From NCBI GenBank assembly GCA_965222215.1, contig OZ244931.1, forward strand, positions 1,984,001 to 2,048,000: DNA of 64,000 nt. Direction: 5' to 3'. The notes below the pieces were generated by a model. It saw only the letters and a list, made by a program, of their open reading frames with translations, was not told the origin of the DNA and searched no databases. Numbering within the stretch: position 1 is the first letter of the stretch; every line of letters starts with the position of its first letter. Below, in pieces: positions 41,438-49,996 of the stretch. A program made the translations under genes and the position numbers. This DNA is from JABJAG01 sp965222215 (lineage in GTDB: Bacteria > Pseudomonadota > Alphaproteobacteria > UBA6615).

Positions 41438-42685
41438 CTATTCCGCGGCGGTTTGCAGACGCTGCTCGACCGGCTGGAAGTCCGGTGTTTCGAGCTCCGG
41501 CAGAATCTTGTCCATGAAGAGCTGCAACTCTTCCATCATATCGTCCTTCGGCTGCTGCGCCCAGTGCCAGATCAGCGTGATGTACTCGCACGGCACCTGG
41601 TCGTAGATCTTCTTCCAGGCTGCGATGGACTCGTCGACCGTACCGCCGATGAAGATATCGGAGTCCTTCATACCCTGGATCATCTCGCTGTCGTCACCCT
41701 GCGGGAATTGCGGGAAGAACGGGCCGTAGAAGTTCTTGTAGATATCAAGATCGTAGTCGCGGAGCTTCTGGTCGAACTCTTCGGCCGTGTTGGTGATATG
41801 CGGCCAGCGCACGATGTTCTGGTTCTGGCCGAGCTGCACCGGATAGCCGTGCTCGTTGGCCGTCTCGTGATAGTAGTGCGACAGCTCCACCACGCCCTTG
41901 GTCGGCATGAAATAGGTCGGGATGAACCCATTGCGCGCACAGAAGTCGATCGAGGCCTGGCTCTTCGACGCGGCGACGAACACGGGCGGGAACGGCTTCT
42001 GGTACGGTTTCGGCACGACGCAGACGCGCTGCACGCTTCCGTCGTCGCCAATCTCGCCTTCCGCGCCCGCTTCCTTGGCGATCTTCCACGCGGGATAGCC
42101 TTCGACGCCGGTCTCGTAGGGGTACGGCGCTTCGTAGAACTCACCCTTTACGCGAACGCTTTCCTGGGTCCACGCATCGAGGACCATCTGGACGCGCTCC
42201 TCGAAGATCTGCCGGTTGCGGTCGTCGGCGGCGCTGCCGTCGGACACGGTCGCGGGCGATTCGGTGTACTGACCCATCACGTTGGCCCAGCGCGACTGGT
42301 AGCCGCGCGCGAAGCCGACGAAGTACTTGCCCTTGGTCAGGTGATCGATGATCGCTGTTTCCTCGGCGACACGGAGTGGATCCTGGGTCGCGGCGACGTA
42401 ACCCAGCGCGCCGACGCGGGCATTCTTTACGTGGCTGGCCCAATAGGCGTTCAGAACACCCGGGTTCGGGCCGACTTCGTAACCTTCGGAATGAAAGTGA
42501 TGCTCGATGGTGCCGAGGCCCCAGACGCCCATCGCGTCGGCTTCCTTCACCACCTCCGTCCATTCGTGGACGATCTTGTGATACATGTCGGAATCGTTGC
42601 CGAGCGGGCGTTTGGCCTTCCGGTCGTCCTCGCCGTCGGCGGGGAACATCGGGTAAAGCTGTACGATGACTTTGGGTTTGGCCAT
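41438..42685 (-). CDS. LLM-class flavin-dependent oxidoreductase (bacterial luciferase-like)
   Basis: A 415-residue TIM-barrel flavin enzyme. 'WGLGTIEHHFHSEGYEVGPNPGVL' (quoted in parts: GTIEHHFHSEG) is the typical luciferase-family motif, followed by 'LGYVAATQDPLRVAEE' and 'FVGFARGYQSRW'. Such enzymes use reduced FMN to oxygenate small organics. The reductase is not adjacent. It has a single-gene operon with its own terminator and faces a LysR gene across a spacer with a 21-base palindrome. Confidence 0.87.
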   Translation of the reverse strand: MAKPKVIVQLYPMFPADGEDDRKAKRPLGNDSDMYHKIVHEWTEVVKEADAMGVWGLGTIEHHFHSEGYEVGPNPGVLNAYWASHVKNARVGALGYVAATQDPLRVAEETAIIDHLTKGKYFVGFARGYQSRWANVMGQYTESPATVSDGSAADDRNRQIFEERVQMVLDAWTQESVRVKGEFYEAPYPYETGVEGYPAWKIAKEAGAEGEIGDDGSVQRVCVVPKPYQKPFPPVFVAASKSQASIDFCARNGFIPTYFMPTKGVVELSHYYHETANEHGYPVQLGQNQNIVRWPHITNTAEEFDQKLRDYDLDIYKNFYGPFFPQFPQGDDSEMIQGMKDSDIFIGGTVDESIAAWKKIYDQVPCEYITLIWHWAQQPKDDMMEELQLFMDKILPELETPDFQPVEQRLQTAAE

Positions 42686-42777
42686 TGCTGGCTCCTTTCG
42701 CGTCAGTACGGGCGTTTTCCGTTGCCTGGAACATACGAAACCGTAGCCATATCAACAAATACCAAGTTACAATGTGA

Positions 42778-42798
42778 GATATAGATTAAATCTATATC
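42778..42798. promoter_or_regulatory. LysR-type operator palindrome (LLM gene / lysR 1)
   Basis: Perfect 10-1-10 inverted repeat with left arm GATATAGATT and an A at the centre. It contains the T-N11-A core typical of LysR binding sites and lies 13 bases before the LysR start in the divergent spacer with the LLM oxidoreductase. Confidence 0.65.
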
Positions 42799-42811
42799 TT
42801 GGGGGTTCGAC

Positions 42812-43750
42812 GTGGACCTGAAACAGATCCGCACATTCGTCGCGGTATACGAAGGCGGCAGCATCAACAGCGCCGCCGAACGGCTGAACACGGCACAGCC
42901 CAGCCTCAGCCTTCAGATCAAGAATCTCGAGCAATCCCTGGGCGTCACGCTGTTCGAGCGGCATGCGCGCGGCGTGCGCCCCACCGCTGCCGGCGACCGA
43001 TTCTACGCCGACAGCCAGAAAATCCTCGGCAATATTGAGGACGCAGCAGAAACCATGCGCGAATTCGCAGCAGGCCTGTCCGGTTCTCTCGACGTGGGTC
43101 TCATTCCCACCGTGACCAAAGGCGTGCTCGCCGATGTGCTGCCGGCCTTTGCCGAAGCGATGCCCAATGTGGACGCGCGGGTCGTGGAGGCTTTCAGCGG
43201 CACGCTGACCGACTGGGTCAACACCGGCGAACTCGATTTCGCCGTCGTGACGGAGCCGCCACGCTATGAAGGGCTGGAAATGCGGGTCCTGTCGTCCGAG
43301 CCGCTGGCCCTTATCTCCGGCCGCAAGACCGGGCTGACCCACCTCGATTCCGTCCGTCTGGAAAGCCTGCCTCCGATCAAGCTGGTCATGCCGTCCGCGC
43401 AGCACAGCCTGCGCGGGATGCTGGAACGCTACATCAAGCTCGGCAACATCAAGGTCGAGCGGGTTATCGAAATCGACGGACTGTTCGGATCCTTTGAATT
43501 CATCCGGAATTCCGACTTTTCCGGGATATTCCCGGTGACGACGGTCGTGCGCGACCTCGACCGGGGCGAGCTGGTAGTCAATCCCCTGCTCGGTCGGCAG
43601 ACCCAGCTCGACTATTTCCTCGTGCACCAGACCCAGCGACCCCTGTCGCGCGCCGCCCGCGACCTGGCCGAACGCCTGGAACACGCGCTCCGCCACTCGG
43701 CCGCGGCCTGGGGCGCGGTCGTCGCGGGCGCCCCCGACGTTGCCGCCTGA
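42812..43750 (+). CDS. LysR-family transcriptional regulator 1 of tandem pair
   Basis: A 312-residue regulator: HTH at 1-60 (IRTFVAVYEGGSINSAAERL, PSLSLQIKNLEQSLG, LFERHARGVRPTAAG), then the effector domain. GTG at 42812 after GGGGG. Divergent from the LLM oxidoreductase with a perfect palindrome between them. Its stop codon is part of the palindrome that precedes the second LysR gene. The two regulators are clear paralogues. Confidence 0.9.
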   Translation: MDLKQIRTFVAVYEGGSINSAAERLNTAQPSLSLQIKNLEQSLGVTLFERHARGVRPTAAGDRFYADSQKILGNIEDAAETMREFAAGLSGSLDVGLIPTVTKGVLADVLPAFAEAMPNVDARVVEAFSGTLTDWVNTGELDFAVVTEPPRYEGLEMRVLSSEPLALISGRKTGLTHLDSVRLESLPPIKLVMPSAQHSLRGMLERYIKLGNIKVERVIEIDGLFGSFEFIRNSDFSGIFPVTTVVRDLDRGELVVNPLLGRQTQLDYFLVHQTQRPLSRAARDLAERLEHALRHSAAAWGAVVAGAPDVAA

Positions 43751-43780
43751 TTTATCGTTTTTCACTCGAACGATAAATCA
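43748..43780. promoter_or_regulatory. Large palindrome before lysR 2, overlapping lysR 1 stop codon
   Basis: Twelve-base arms TGATTTATCGTT and AACGATAAATCA around a nine-base spacer, perfectly complementary. The first three bases are the TGA stop of the preceding gene, and the site ends 16 bases before the next ATG. Candidate LysR operator or, in RNA, a hairpin between the two cistrons. Confidence 0.6.
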
Positions 43781-43796
43781 GGTTTATAGTGCGTGC

Positions 43797-44723
43797 ATGG
43801 ACCTGCGCCAGCTCGAACAGTTTATCGCCGTCTATGAAGAGGGCAGTTTCTCGAAGGCCGCGCGCCGCGAGAACTGCACCCAGCCGGGGCTTTCGGTCCA
43901 GATCAGGAACCTCGAGCAAGAGTTCGGCGTCGCGCTTTTCACGCGCAGCCGGCGGGGCGTCGAGCCCACTGTCGCTGGTAAACGCCTGTACGCCCGAAGT
44001 CTCGATATCCTCAATTCGGTCGCCGAAACGGGTCACGCACTGCGTGACCTGTCCAGCGATGTGACCGGCGCCATCACCATCGGCACCGTTCCCTCGGTCT
44101 CGCGCAGCGCCCTGCCCGCCGCGCTCTCGCGCTTCGTGGACGCGCACCCGAACGTGGAACTCACCCTCGACGAAGCCTATGGCGGCACGCTGACGGAGCG
44201 CGTGGCTGCGGGAGAACTGGATTTTGCCGTGGTGACAAGCGCCGTCAGCCACGAAGGCATCGAGGCGACCCTGCTGTCCGAGCACGAGATGGCGCTTGTG
44301 TCCGGGCCGGAATCCGGCCTGACGCCGCTGGAACCGGTTCGCCTGAAGAGCCTGACGCCACTCAAGATGGTTCTGCCGACCCGGCGACATGCCATCCGCG
44401 CCTTGATCGACACTCATCTGGCACGCGCGGAGATCGAGATAACCGCCAGCATCGAATCCGACGGCCTCAACACGACCCTGGAATATGTGCGTCATTCAGG
44501 CTGGTCGACGCTCACCGCCGTCGCATCGGTGATCGACGCCGCCGATTCCGGCACCCTTGTCATCAACCCTATCGTGCGACCACGCGCGGAACTCGACTAT
44601 TACCTCATCCGACAGGTGCGCGCGCCGCTGACCGGCGCGGCGGAACGCTTCGTACAGCTTCTGCGCGAAGAACTCGAAGGCATCACACGGCGTTGGCGCA
44701 CCCTGTCCCGCCGCGCCCGATAG
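43797..44723 (+). CDS. LysR-family transcriptional regulator 2 of tandem pair
   Basis: A 308-residue regulator paralogous to the preceding one: IEQFIAVYEE-type start (LEQFIAVYEEGSFSKAARRE), PGLSVQIRNLEQEFG, LFTRSRRGVEPTVAG, and a parallel effector domain ('PVRLKSLTPLKMVLPTRRHA' versus the equivalent block in copy 1). ATG at 43797; no strong ribosome site is visible. The large palindrome just upstream suggests separate autoregulation. It precedes the SDR gene by 44 bases. Confidence 0.9.
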   Translation: MDLRQLEQFIAVYEEGSFSKAARRENCTQPGLSVQIRNLEQEFGVALFTRSRRGVEPTVAGKRLYARSLDILNSVAETGHALRDLSSDVTGAITIGTVPSVSRSALPAALSRFVDAHPNVELTLDEAYGGTLTERVAAGELDFAVVTSAVSHEGIEATLLSEHEMALVSGPESGLTPLEPVRLKSLTPLKMVLPTRRHAIRALIDTHLARAEIEITASIESDGLNTTLEYVRHSGWSTLTAVASVIDAADSGTLVINPIVRPRAELDYYLIRQVRAPLTGAAERFVQLLREELEGITRRWRTLSRRAR

Positions 44724-44767
44724 GCGTATAATTTCGCCTAGTATCAGTTTCTTAGGGGGAATTCTTC

Positions 44768-45544
44768 ATGTCCGTTTCGACCGAGGGAAAACGCGTCATC
44801 GTCACGGCCGGCGGCTCGGGGATCGGCCGTGCGATCGTCGAGCGTTTTGTTGCCGCCGGCGCCCGGGTGCACACATGCGACGTGCAGCAGGACCTGCTAG
44901 ACGAAGTCATCGCCAGCAGCGATGCCGTGACCGGTTCGATGGCGGACGTCGGAAAGCCCGATGACGTCGAAGAGCTTGTCGCGCAGGCCGTCGAACACAT
45001 GGGCGGCGTCGACGTGCTGGTAAACAACGCCGGCATCGGCGGGCCGCGCGCCGCGCTGGAAGATGTCAGCTACGAGGACTGGGACCAGACGATCCGGGTC
45101 AATCTCAACGGCATGTTCTACTGCATCAAGAATGTGGCCAAATACATGAAGGCCCAGCAGTCGGGCTGCATCGTCAACATCTCGACCGCTTCCGCCAAGG
45201 TCGCCCTGCCCATGCGCTCGCCCTATGTCGCCTCGAAGGTGGGCGTCCTCGGCCTGACCCACACAGTCGCGCGCGAATACGGCCCCTACGGCATCCGCTG
45301 CAACGCCATCCTGCCCGGCCTCATCGACAACGAGCGTGGCCGCGGGATTGTCGCCAACCAGGCAAAGGAGCGCGGCATCTCGGTCGAGGAACGCGAGGCC
45401 GAGTTCCTGGAGTTCATCTCACTCAAATGCTGGATCGACCCGACGGAAGTCGGCGACCTCGCCGTGTTCCTCGCTTCCGACGCCGGCCGCCACATCACCG
45501 CCCAGGAAATAGGCATGGACGGCAACGTCGAGTGGGAAATCTGA
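44768..45544 (+). CDS. Short-chain dehydrogenase/reductase (SDR)
   Basis: A 258-residue classical SDR. TAGGSGIGRA (cofactor), NNAGIGG, catalytic serine in NISTASAK, and Y-x-x-x-K in PYVASKVGVLG. The aspartate after strand 2 (HTCDVQQD) indicates NAD(H) preference. ATG after AGGGGGA. It probably belongs to the regulon of the adjacent LysR gene. The lipoprotein gene overlaps its stop by one base. Confidence 0.9.
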   Translation: MSVSTEGKRVIVTAGGSGIGRAIVERFVAAGARVHTCDVQQDLLDEVIASSDAVTGSMADVGKPDDVEELVAQAVEHMGGVDVLVNNAGIGGPRAALEDVSYEDWDQTIRVNLNGMFYCIKNVAKYMKAQQSGCIVNISTASAKVALPMRSPYVASKVGVLGLTHTVAREYGPYGIRCNAILPGLIDNERGRGIVANQAKERGISVEEREAEFLEFISLKCWIDPTEVGDLAVFLASDAGRHITAQEIGMDGNVEWEI

Positions 45545-46329
45545 TGCGCGTTCGTACGGCGGCGGCGATATGTGGTTCATTGGCCCTATCCGCGTGCGCA
45601 ACCATGACAGCGACCGATTCATCTTATTTTCCGTCACGACCTGGGGCGTCATCTGTTGAGTTCGAGAGGACAACGGAAGTGTGCCGGAAGCGCGCGCGCA
45701 GTGAATCACGGAACTCGGCAGCATCTGTGTATGCGCCAAATCTCGCTTCCGCACTCGCAGCCACATTTACAAAGGGCGTATTGGAAGGGAATCGAAGGGA
45801 AGAGTCGCGTGTTTCGTGTATGCACGAATTCGGCTACGTGGCCACACGATTCAAGCCAGACCAGATCGCACGGATGAATCGCCTGAGTTCGAGGGAAGAT
45901 CAGCGGCTATATCTTCTAGAGATTATCGACGATGCGGGACGCAACCCGGACTCGTATGAAAGACTGGAAGAAGCTCCCGAAAGGGTGCGCGCCATCCCGG
46001 TCGAACGCGGGAGGACGATTCGCGGCAACTTGCTTAACGAGCAAAATGGCGCGATGTGGATTTACTCCGGAGCCGGCGTACGGTCCTCACACGTCCTTTA
46101 TTACGATGGCCAATGCCAAATCTCGGCCCAGGCAAGCGGCAGCTACGCGGCCGCCGCTGTGATGTCAGACTGCATGTCTCGCAAAGGCCTTTCACGAACA
46201 GCGCTTTCTGAGGCCCAGAAGCAACAGATCACCTCAATGCATTCCGAGGATGAGAGGCGAGAGTTCTTGCTGTCGGTCATCGATGACGCCGGTCAGAACC
46301 CCGAAAAGTACACGTATCTCGAAGAATGA
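45544..46329 (+). CDS. Putative lipoprotein with internal repeat
   Basis: A 261-residue protein with a lipoprotein signal: short basic start, hydrophobic stretch and lipobox LSAC with C18, so it is likely anchored to a membrane facing the periplasm. Two related segments of about 50 residues are visible, C92-E143 and C210-E261, each ending in a block of the type LLxxIDDAGxNPxxYxxLEE. I recognise no known domain. The ATG overlaps the SDR stop (TGATG). Third codon positions look less GC-rich than in neighbours, which may mark recent acquisition. Confidence 0.7.
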   Translation: MRVRTAAAICGSLALSACATMTATDSSYFPSRPGASSVEFERTTEVCRKRARSESRNSAASVYAPNLASALAATFTKGVLEGNRREESRVSCMHEFGYVATRFKPDQIARMNRLSSREDQRLYLLEIIDDAGRNPDSYERLEEAPERVRAIPVERGRTIRGNLLNEQNGAMWIYSGAGVRSSHVLYYDGQCQISAQASGSYAAAAVMSDCMSRKGLSRTALSEAQKQQITSMHSEDERREFLLSVIDDAGQNPEKYTYLEE

Positions 46330-46371
46330 AGACCTGCTCCCCTCTTTGACAGCGCGAGCTCAGGTGCCCCT

Positions 46372-47127
46372 TTGCCGATCGTAGAACTCACCACCTTCCA
46401 GTACGCCTTCGCGTTCTTCGCGCTTTTTCTCGGCGGCCTCGTCAAGGGGACGGTCGGGATGGGCATGAAGGCGATCACCCTCGGCCTGCTGGCGACCGTG
46501 GTCTCGCTGCCCGTGGCCATCGCATTGCTGATCGTGCCGGGGATCGCCGCCAATGCCTGGCAGGTGATCGGTGGCGGCGCGTTCGTGCGGACCCTCAAAC
46601 GCACCTGGATCCTTCTGGCGGCCTGCTGTGTGGGCGTTTGGGTGGGCGCGGAAATTCTGGTCGTCGCCGAAACCCGGCTCCTCACCATCGGCCTCGGTAT
46701 TCTCCTCGGGACATACGCGCTTTATGCCCTGATCGCGCCGCGCATCCCCGCGCCGGGGCGGCACGAAATCTGGATGTCGCCGACCATCGGCGGCCTGAAC
46801 GGCCTGGCCGCGGGCATGACAGGCTCGGACGTGATTCCCGGCGTGCCGTATCTCCAAACTCTGGAGTTGTCCCGCGAGGAACTCGTGCAGGCGATGGGGA
46901 TGCTGTTCCTGACGGCTTCGTTCGCCATCATGTTCGCGTTCCAGAACAAGGGCTTGCTCAACACGGAACTGGCCGTGTCGTCCGTCGTCTCGGCGATTCC
47001 GGCACTATCCGGATACTGGCTGGGTGCGAAGGTCCGGCAGCGGATCGAGGAGAAACAGTTCCGCCGTGTCCTGCTGGTCTCGCTGCTGCTTCTTGGGCTC
47101 TACATCGTCTTGCGCAACACGATCTGA
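46372..47127 (+). CDS. TauE/SafE-family membrane permease (sulfite exporter-like)
   Basis: A 251-residue membrane protein with seven to eight helices; the 'GGLVKGTVGMGMKAITLGLL' repeat motif near the start and its weaker echo 'NGLAAGMTGSDVIPGVPYL' are characteristic of TauE/SafE transporters of sulfite or organosulfur anions. The start is TTG at 46372; the nearby GTG is out of frame and the first ATG would lose helix 1. Ribosome site is weak. Substrate unknown. Confidence 0.82.
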   Translation: MPIVELTTFQYAFAFFALFLGGLVKGTVGMGMKAITLGLLATVVSLPVAIALLIVPGIAANAWQVIGGGAFVRTLKRTWILLAACCVGVWVGAEILVVAETRLLTIGLGILLGTYALYALIAPRIPAPGRHEIWMSPTIGGLNGLAAGMTGSDVIPGVPYLQTLELSREELVQAMGMLFLTASFAIMFAFQNKGLLNTELAVSSVVSAIPALSGYWLGAKVRQRIEEKQFRRVLLVSLLLLGLYIVLRNTI

Positions 47128-47186
47128 CTTGCCTCCCACATGTAGCCCCCTTATATTTAACTTATTGGTTTAATTAAGAGGCACCG

Positions 47187-47885
47187 ATGGGCGAACATCA
47201 TCAGGCGACTTTCCCGAATGAACCCGCCGCGTATCGCGACGCGCGCGATGCACTCCTGACAGCTGAAATCGAGCTGCGCGCCAAGGCCGAAGAAGTTGCG
47301 GCGATGCGCCGGGCCCTGCCCGCCGGAGGTGCCGTGGCGGAGAACTATGTCCTGACCGAGGGACCCGCCGACCTGTCCGCCGATGGGGATCTGCGCGAGA
47401 CGGCGTTCGCCGATCTCTTTGCGGACGGCAAGGACACGCTGGTCGTCTATTCCTTCATGTATCCGCCGAACGGCAACGCGTGCCCCGCCTGCACGTCCTT
47501 GATCGACGGTCTGGACGGCATGTCGCCGCATCTGAACGACAAGCTGAACTTCGTTGTCTTTGCGAAATGCCCGATTGAGACCCTGCGCGCCTGGGCCCGC
47601 GAACGCGGCTGGCGGAATGTCCGCCTGCTGTCGAGCGGCGACACGTCCTACAACACCGACTACAAGGCCGAAGCGCCGGACGGCTCCCAACTCCCCATGA
47701 TCAACGTGTTCCGGAAAACCGGTGACGGCATCGTCCACACCTGGGGATCCGAACTTTTCTTCGCGCCATCCCCCGAGGGCATGCACCCGCGTCACGCCGA
47801 TAGCATCTGGCCTCTATGGCCGGTCTTCGACCTGACACCCGACGGCCGCGGCGACGGCTGGTTCCCGAAATTTTCCTACGACTGA
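47187..47885 (+). CDS. DUF899 family thioredoxin-like protein
   Basis: A 232-residue protein of the DUF899 group, thioredoxin-like fold. The redox motif is C99-P-A-C102 in NACPACTSL, followed by 'DGLDGMSPHLNDK' and 'FFAPSPEGMHPRHADSIWPLWP', all characteristic of the family. ATG at 47187 after AAGAGG. Cytoplasmic. The physiological role of the family is not established. Preceded by a short AT-rich spacer that could hold its promoter. Confidence 0.85.
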   Translation: MGEHHQATFPNEPAAYRDARDALLTAEIELRAKAEEVAAMRRALPAGGAVAENYVLTEGPADLSADGDLRETAFADLFADGKDTLVVYSFMYPPNGNACPACTSLIDGLDGMSPHLNDKLNFVVFAKCPIETLRAWARERGWRNVRLLSSGDTSYNTDYKAEAPDGSQLPMINVFRKTGDGIVHTWGSELFFAPSPEGMHPRHADSIWPLWPVFDLTPDGRGDGWFPKFSYD

Positions 47886-47904
47886 TTTCAACCCGGAGAC
47901 GAGC

Positions 47905-48324
47905 ATGAGCAAGAAAGTCGAAGGCGGCTGCCAGTGCGGCGCGGTTCGCTACACAAGCGAGATCGAGCCGTTCATCACCTTCAACTGCCACTGCACCCAT
48001 TGCCAGCAGGCCAGCGGCGCCCCCTTCACCACCGCCGTCGCGGTGCCCGCGGATCAGGCGACCGTCACCGGGGAGACCCGGGTCAACAGCCTGACCTCGG
48101 ACCGGGGCACGCCGGTGCACCGGCATCACTGCGCTGCGTGCGGCGCCTATGTATACGGGATCAGCGAAGGGTTTCAGGCCGCCGCGTTCAATGCGGTCAC
48201 GCTCGACGACGCGAGTTGGGTCAGACCGGAGATGGAAGTCTATGCCTCCAGCGCCCAGCCATGGTCGAAGCTGGATAGCGGCCTTCCCGCTTTCGAGCGG
48301 CTTCCGCCGATGGGTGAGGATTAA
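47905..48324 (+). CDS. GFA/CENP-V-fold zinc protein
   Basis: A 139-residue protein of the glutathione-dependent formaldehyde-activating enzyme family. Zinc ligands: C9 and C11 in GGCQCGAVRY, C28, C30 and C33 in NCHCTHCQ, and the later HHCAACG pair. Family members may bind glutathione adducts, but direct formaldehyde activation is disputed. It starts 19 bases after the DUF899 gene on the same strand. Confidence 0.87.
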   Translation: MSKKVEGGCQCGAVRYTSEIEPFITFNCHCTHCQQASGAPFTTAVAVPADQATVTGETRVNSLTSDRGTPVHRHHCAACGAYVYGISEGFQAAAFNAVTLDDASWVRPEMEVYASSAQPWSKLDSGLPAFERLPPMGED

Positions 48325-48331
48325 GGCACGC

Positions 48332-48420
48332 CGTCATTGCGAGGCCGTAAGGCCGAAGCAATCCAGCAGGCACAGGCGCTCACTGGATTGCCGCGTCGCT
48401 TCGCTACTCTCAAAGACAGC
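48332..48420. repeat. Dispersed palindromic repeat, family A (copy 2)
   Basis: Shares CGTCATTGCGAGG, AAGCAATCCAG, CTGGATTG and CGCTTCGCT with the copy at 19906 in the same order. Its right arm is degraded after CGCTAC. It lies between convergent genes and ends seven bases before the SDR stop at 48427. Confidence 0.7.
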
Positions 48421-48426
48421 GAGGGA

Positions 48427-49200
48427 CTAGCTCGCGACGAACAGGCCCGCGGCGAAACCTTCGTCGATGACGAAGTTCGCGCCGTAGATCGCCTTGCCCG
48501 TCTTCGGGGAGGCAAGGAACAGGGCGGTGTTCGCGATGTCGCTGGCCTCGGAATAGGTCCGGCCGGACGGCGTCAGCATCTCCATGAAATCCAGCACCGG
48601 CTTGAGTTCCGGGTCGGTACGGATGTCCTCGTTCATCGGCGTGGCGGTATTGCCCGGCGAGATCGAATTCACATGGATGCCGTCGCGCGAGAGTTCGGTC
48701 GCCAGCGCCTTGGTCATCATCACGATCCCGGCCTTGGTGGCGCAATACATGGCGTATGACGGCAGCGCGCGCACCCCGGCGACAGACGCCAGGTTGATAA
48801 TGTTGCCCTGCTTGCGACCCTTCATGTGCGGCACCACAGCATTGGTGACGTTCCAGTTGCCCTTCAGGTTGATATCGACCATCCGGTTCATGTCGGTCGT
48901 CTTCGTCTCGCCGGTGGGCGTCGGGTAGAACACACCCGCCGCATTGACCAGAATGTCGATCTTCTTGAAGTCCTTGATGACCTTCTCGACCATCTTGTTG
49001 ACCTCGGCCGGCTTCGACACGTCGGCGGCGTAGCCCTTCGATTTGCGCTTGATCTCCTTGGCGACCTTGTTGGCCTTGCGCACGTTGGAACTCGCGACAA
49101 CGGCACACGTCGCGCCCTCCGCAGCGAAGGTGCGTGCGATTTCCTCGCCGATGCCCTGGGAACCGCCGGTGATCAGCGCGACCTTGTTTCTGAGCTGCAT
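48427..49200 (-). CDS. Short-chain dehydrogenase/reductase (SDR), last gene of hyu operon
   Basis: A 257-residue classical SDR: TGGSQGIGEE cofactor motif, catalytic serine in NLASVAG and YAMYCATKAG (Y-x-x-x-K). The unusual lysine-rich stretch after strand 2 (NVRKANKVAKEIKRKSKG) suggests NADP(H). ATG at 49200 after GAGGAG. It is a paralogue of the SDR immediately upstream (28-base gap), with similar C-terminal ends, so the operon appears to contain a duplicated dehydrogenase. Confidence 0.9.
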   Translation of the reverse strand: MQLRNKVALITGGSQGIGEEIARTFAAEGATCAVVASSNVRKANKVAKEIKRKSKGYAADVSKPAEVNKMVEKVIKDFKKIDILVNAAGVFYPTPTGETKTTDMNRMVDINLKGNWNVTNAVVPHMKGRKQGNIINLASVAGVRALPSYAMYCATKAGIVMMTKALATELSRDGIHVNSISPGNTATPMNEDIRTDPELKPVLDFMEMLTPSGRTYSEASDIANTALFLASPKTGKAIYGANFVIDEGFAAGLFVAS

Positions 49201-49228
49201 GTCTTCTCTCCTCGTTTGATGTGTTCGT

Positions 49229-49987
49229 TCAGTATCCGGCCGACAGGCCTTCATCCATCAGCAGCAACGTACCGTGCGCCGCGTTCGCGTCGTCGGAACA
49301 CAGGAACATGACGGCACCCGCCATCTCGCGCGGGTCGGCAAAGGGCCGATTGCTGAGGGTGTTCTTTTTGATGGTCTCGTAGATTTCCTCGTACTCGGGC
49401 TCCGTGCGCACATTTTCGTTCATGGGCGTCGCCGTGTTGCCGGGCGCGAGACAGTTCACGTTTATGTTATGGGGCGCGAGCGCGGCGGCGAGCGAGCGGG
49501 TCATGTTGATGACCCCCGCCTTTACTGCCGAATAGACGATGTAGTTGCTGCGCCCCGCGACGCCGGCCGCCGAGCCGAGGTTCACGATCCGGCCGCCGCC
49601 TGCCTCGATCATGTGCGGCGCGACGGCATTGCACATGAAGAAGACGCCCTTGAGATTGGCGTCCGCCATGCGGTCGTACATCGCCTCGTCCGTCTCGGAG
49701 ATGCGGGTCGGGTAGAACACGCCCGCCGCGTTCACGAGGACGTCGATCCGTCCGAAAGCTTCTACGACATCGGCCACAAGCGTGTCGATCTGCCCAACGT
49801 CGGCAATATCGCACGCAAACCCGCGAGATCCGTTTCCGCACCGTTCGGCAACGGCCTGTGCCTTGTCCACGGAAGAGCTCGCAACAACAGCAACCTTCGC
49901 GCCTTCCTCGGCAAACCGCACGCACACTTCCGTTCCGATCCCCGAGGATCCGCCGGTGACCAGCACCACTTTGTCCTGAAACCGCAT
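49229..49987 (-). CDS. Short-chain dehydrogenase/reductase (SDR), hyu operon
   Basis: A 252-residue classical SDR: TGGSSGIGTE near the start, NAAGVFYPTR, catalytic serine in NLGSAAG and the Y-x-x-x-K of YIVYSAVKAG. The 'VNAAGVFYPTxxxET' block is shared with the neighbouring paralogue, which supports a tandem duplication. ATG follows GGGGAAG nine bases after the beta-lactamase-family stop. Probably oxidises or reduces an alcohol or carbonyl released by the upstream hydrolases. Confidence 0.9.
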   Translation of the reverse strand: MRFQDKVVLVTGGSSGIGTEVCVRFAEEGAKVAVVASSSVDKAQAVAERCGNGSRGFACDIADVGQIDTLVADVVEAFGRIDVLVNAAGVFYPTRISETDEAMYDRMADANLKGVFFMCNAVAPHMIEAGGGRIVNLGSAAGVAGRSNYIVYSAVKAGVINMTRSLAAALAPHNINVNCLAPGNTATPMNENVRTEPEYEEIYETIKKNTLSNRPFADPREMAGAVMFLCSDDANAAHGTLLLMDEGLSAGY

Positions 49988-49996
49988 CTTCTTCCC

